Assembly (NCBI GenBank): GCA_031416415.1
Contig: JANOTP010000103.1
Span: forward strand, 1-7,109
Origin: JANYCO01 sp031416415
GTDB taxonomy: Bacteria; Bacteroidota; Bacteroidia; Cytophagales; Cytophagaceae
DNA length: 7,109 nucleotides
Reading direction: 5' to 3'
The notes under the pieces were generated by a model that did not search any database, was not told where the DNA came from, and saw only the letters and a program-made list of their open reading frames with translations. Both the position numbers and the translations under genes were made by a program. This document shows positions 6,538 through 7,109 of the stretch, piece after piece; positions within the stretch are counted from its first letter, which is position 1, and each line of letters begins with the position of its first letter.

Positions 6538-7109
6538 ATGATGCGTTCAATTTTAGTTTATGTTTTAGTTCTTACAAATGTATGTTCAGTTACTTCTTTA
6601 TTAGCTCAAGAACAGAATAAAGAAAAAATCATTTCAGCTCTTCTTACAAAAATGACCTTGGAAGAAAAAGTTGGACAAATGACTAACCTCACTTTAGCTG
6701 CTATTTCAGAAAAGAATGATAATCCTATTAAATTGGATGTGGTAAAATTGCAGAATGCTATTGTAAAACACAATGTAGGTTCTTTTCAAAATGTAATCAA
6801 TCATGCCTACACTATAGAGGAATGGCATCTGTTAATAGACGCCATTCAGAAAGTTTCTATGGAAGAAACGAGGTTGAAAATACCGTCACTCTATTGTATT
6901 GATGCTGTCCACGGTACTAATTTCACGTTAAATTCTACTTTGTTTCCTCATAATTTAGCCTTAGCGGCAACCAGAAATCCAGAATTAGTAAAACAATGTG
7001 CAGAGATTACGGCCAAGGAAGTAAGGGCCTCGGGAATTCGTTATAATTTTTCGCCAGTACTTGATGTAGGTAGACAACCATTGTGGCCAAGGTTTCCAGA
7101 GACGTTTGG
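6538..7109 (+). CDS. bglX: Secreted glycoside hydrolase family 3, beta-glucosidase type, 3'-truncated by window edge
   Basis: N-terminal 190 codons plus two bases of a GH3 enzyme, which removes terminal beta-linked sugars (usually glucose or xylose) from oligosaccharides. Two adjacent in-frame ATGs (6538 and 6541) could each start translation; no Shine-Dalgarno motif decides between them. Residues 1-23 form a signal peptide (SILVYVLVL core, likely cleavage after SLLA); Cys16 is not in a lipobox. GH3 landmarks: KMTLEEKVGQM (38-48), RLKIPSLYCIDAVHG (112-126) with Asp122 as the probable substrate-binding acid, the FPHNLALAAT helix (136-145), KEVRASGIRYNFSPVLDVGR (160-179) and WPRFPETF (183-190). 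The catalytic nucleophile (usually in an SDW-like motif) and acid/base lie beyond the window. The DAVHG and NFSPVLDVGR pattern is BglX-like, not NagZ-like, because the NagZ KHFPGHG segment is not what is seen so far. Location is periplasmic or extracellular. It is divergent from the M43 protease. The exact sugar specificity cannot be read from this fragment. Confidence 0.93.
   Translation, partial: MMRSILVYVLVLTNVCSVTSLLAQEQNKEKIISALLTKMTLEEKVGQMTNLTLAAISEKNDNPIKLDVVKLQNAIVKHNVGSFQNVINHAYTIEEWHLLIDAIQKVSMEETRLKIPSLYCIDAVHGTNFTLNSTLFPHNLALAATRNPELVKQCAEITAKEVRASGIRYNFSPVLDVGRQPLWPRFPETF

Noticed and set aside
6583..6588. Lipoprotein lipobox at Cys16 of the GH3 protein
   Set aside because: The residues before the cysteine are TNV, which do not fit the lipobox pattern, and a normal cleavage site (SLLA before QEQ) follows.
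1..7109. Undescribed defence, mobile or RNA-based system
   Set aside because: No repeats of CRISPR type, transposase, integrase, tRNA or rRNA sequence was seen on either strand. All coding space is explained by four genes of known families.

Overview
The window looks like a chromosomal segment of a free-living or environmental Bacteroidota bacterium. The main evidence is a long secreted protease with PKD domains, a Bacteroidota-style beta-propeller and a C-terminal type IX secretion (T9SS) sorting domain; T9SS is restricted to this phylum. The AT-rich base composition (judged by eye), start codons preceded by A/T-rich sequence instead of a Shine-Dalgarno motif, and a secreted family GH3 glycosidase fit the same assignment. 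Genus cannot be set from the sequence alone.

Layout: (1) 1-2004, + strand: the 3' three quarters of alaS (alanyl-tRNA synthetase), cut by the window start. (2) 2005-2153: a gap with a concentric inverted repeat at 2060-2107. (3) 2154-2570, + strand: an OsmC-type thiol peroxidase. (4) 2571-2665: a convergent gap with a strong hairpin at 2584-2627 that reads as a terminator in both directions. (5) 6370-2666, - strand: a 1234-residue secreted pappalysin-like (M43) metalloprotease with three tandem PKD-like domains, a beta-propeller, a fourth PKD domain, a fibronectin-like domain and a T9SS type A sorting domain. (6) 6371-6537: a divergent gap with a small hairpin beside a 14-bp perfect palindrome. 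(7) 6538-7109, + strand: the N-terminal part of a secreted GH3 beta-glucosidase-type enzyme, cut by the window end. There is no gene-free stretch longer than 300 bases.

How they work together: alaS and the osmC-like gene are ordinary cytoplasmic housekeeping and stress functions. The protease and the glycosidase are both exported and probably degrade external protein and polysaccharide. Their divergent arrangement would allow shared control, but nothing in the sequence proves it. I saw no CRISPR array, RNA gene, insertion sequence, phage or defence module. I do not think the window holds an undescribed system; the points most worth checking are the protease architecture and the symmetric elements in the intergenic regions.
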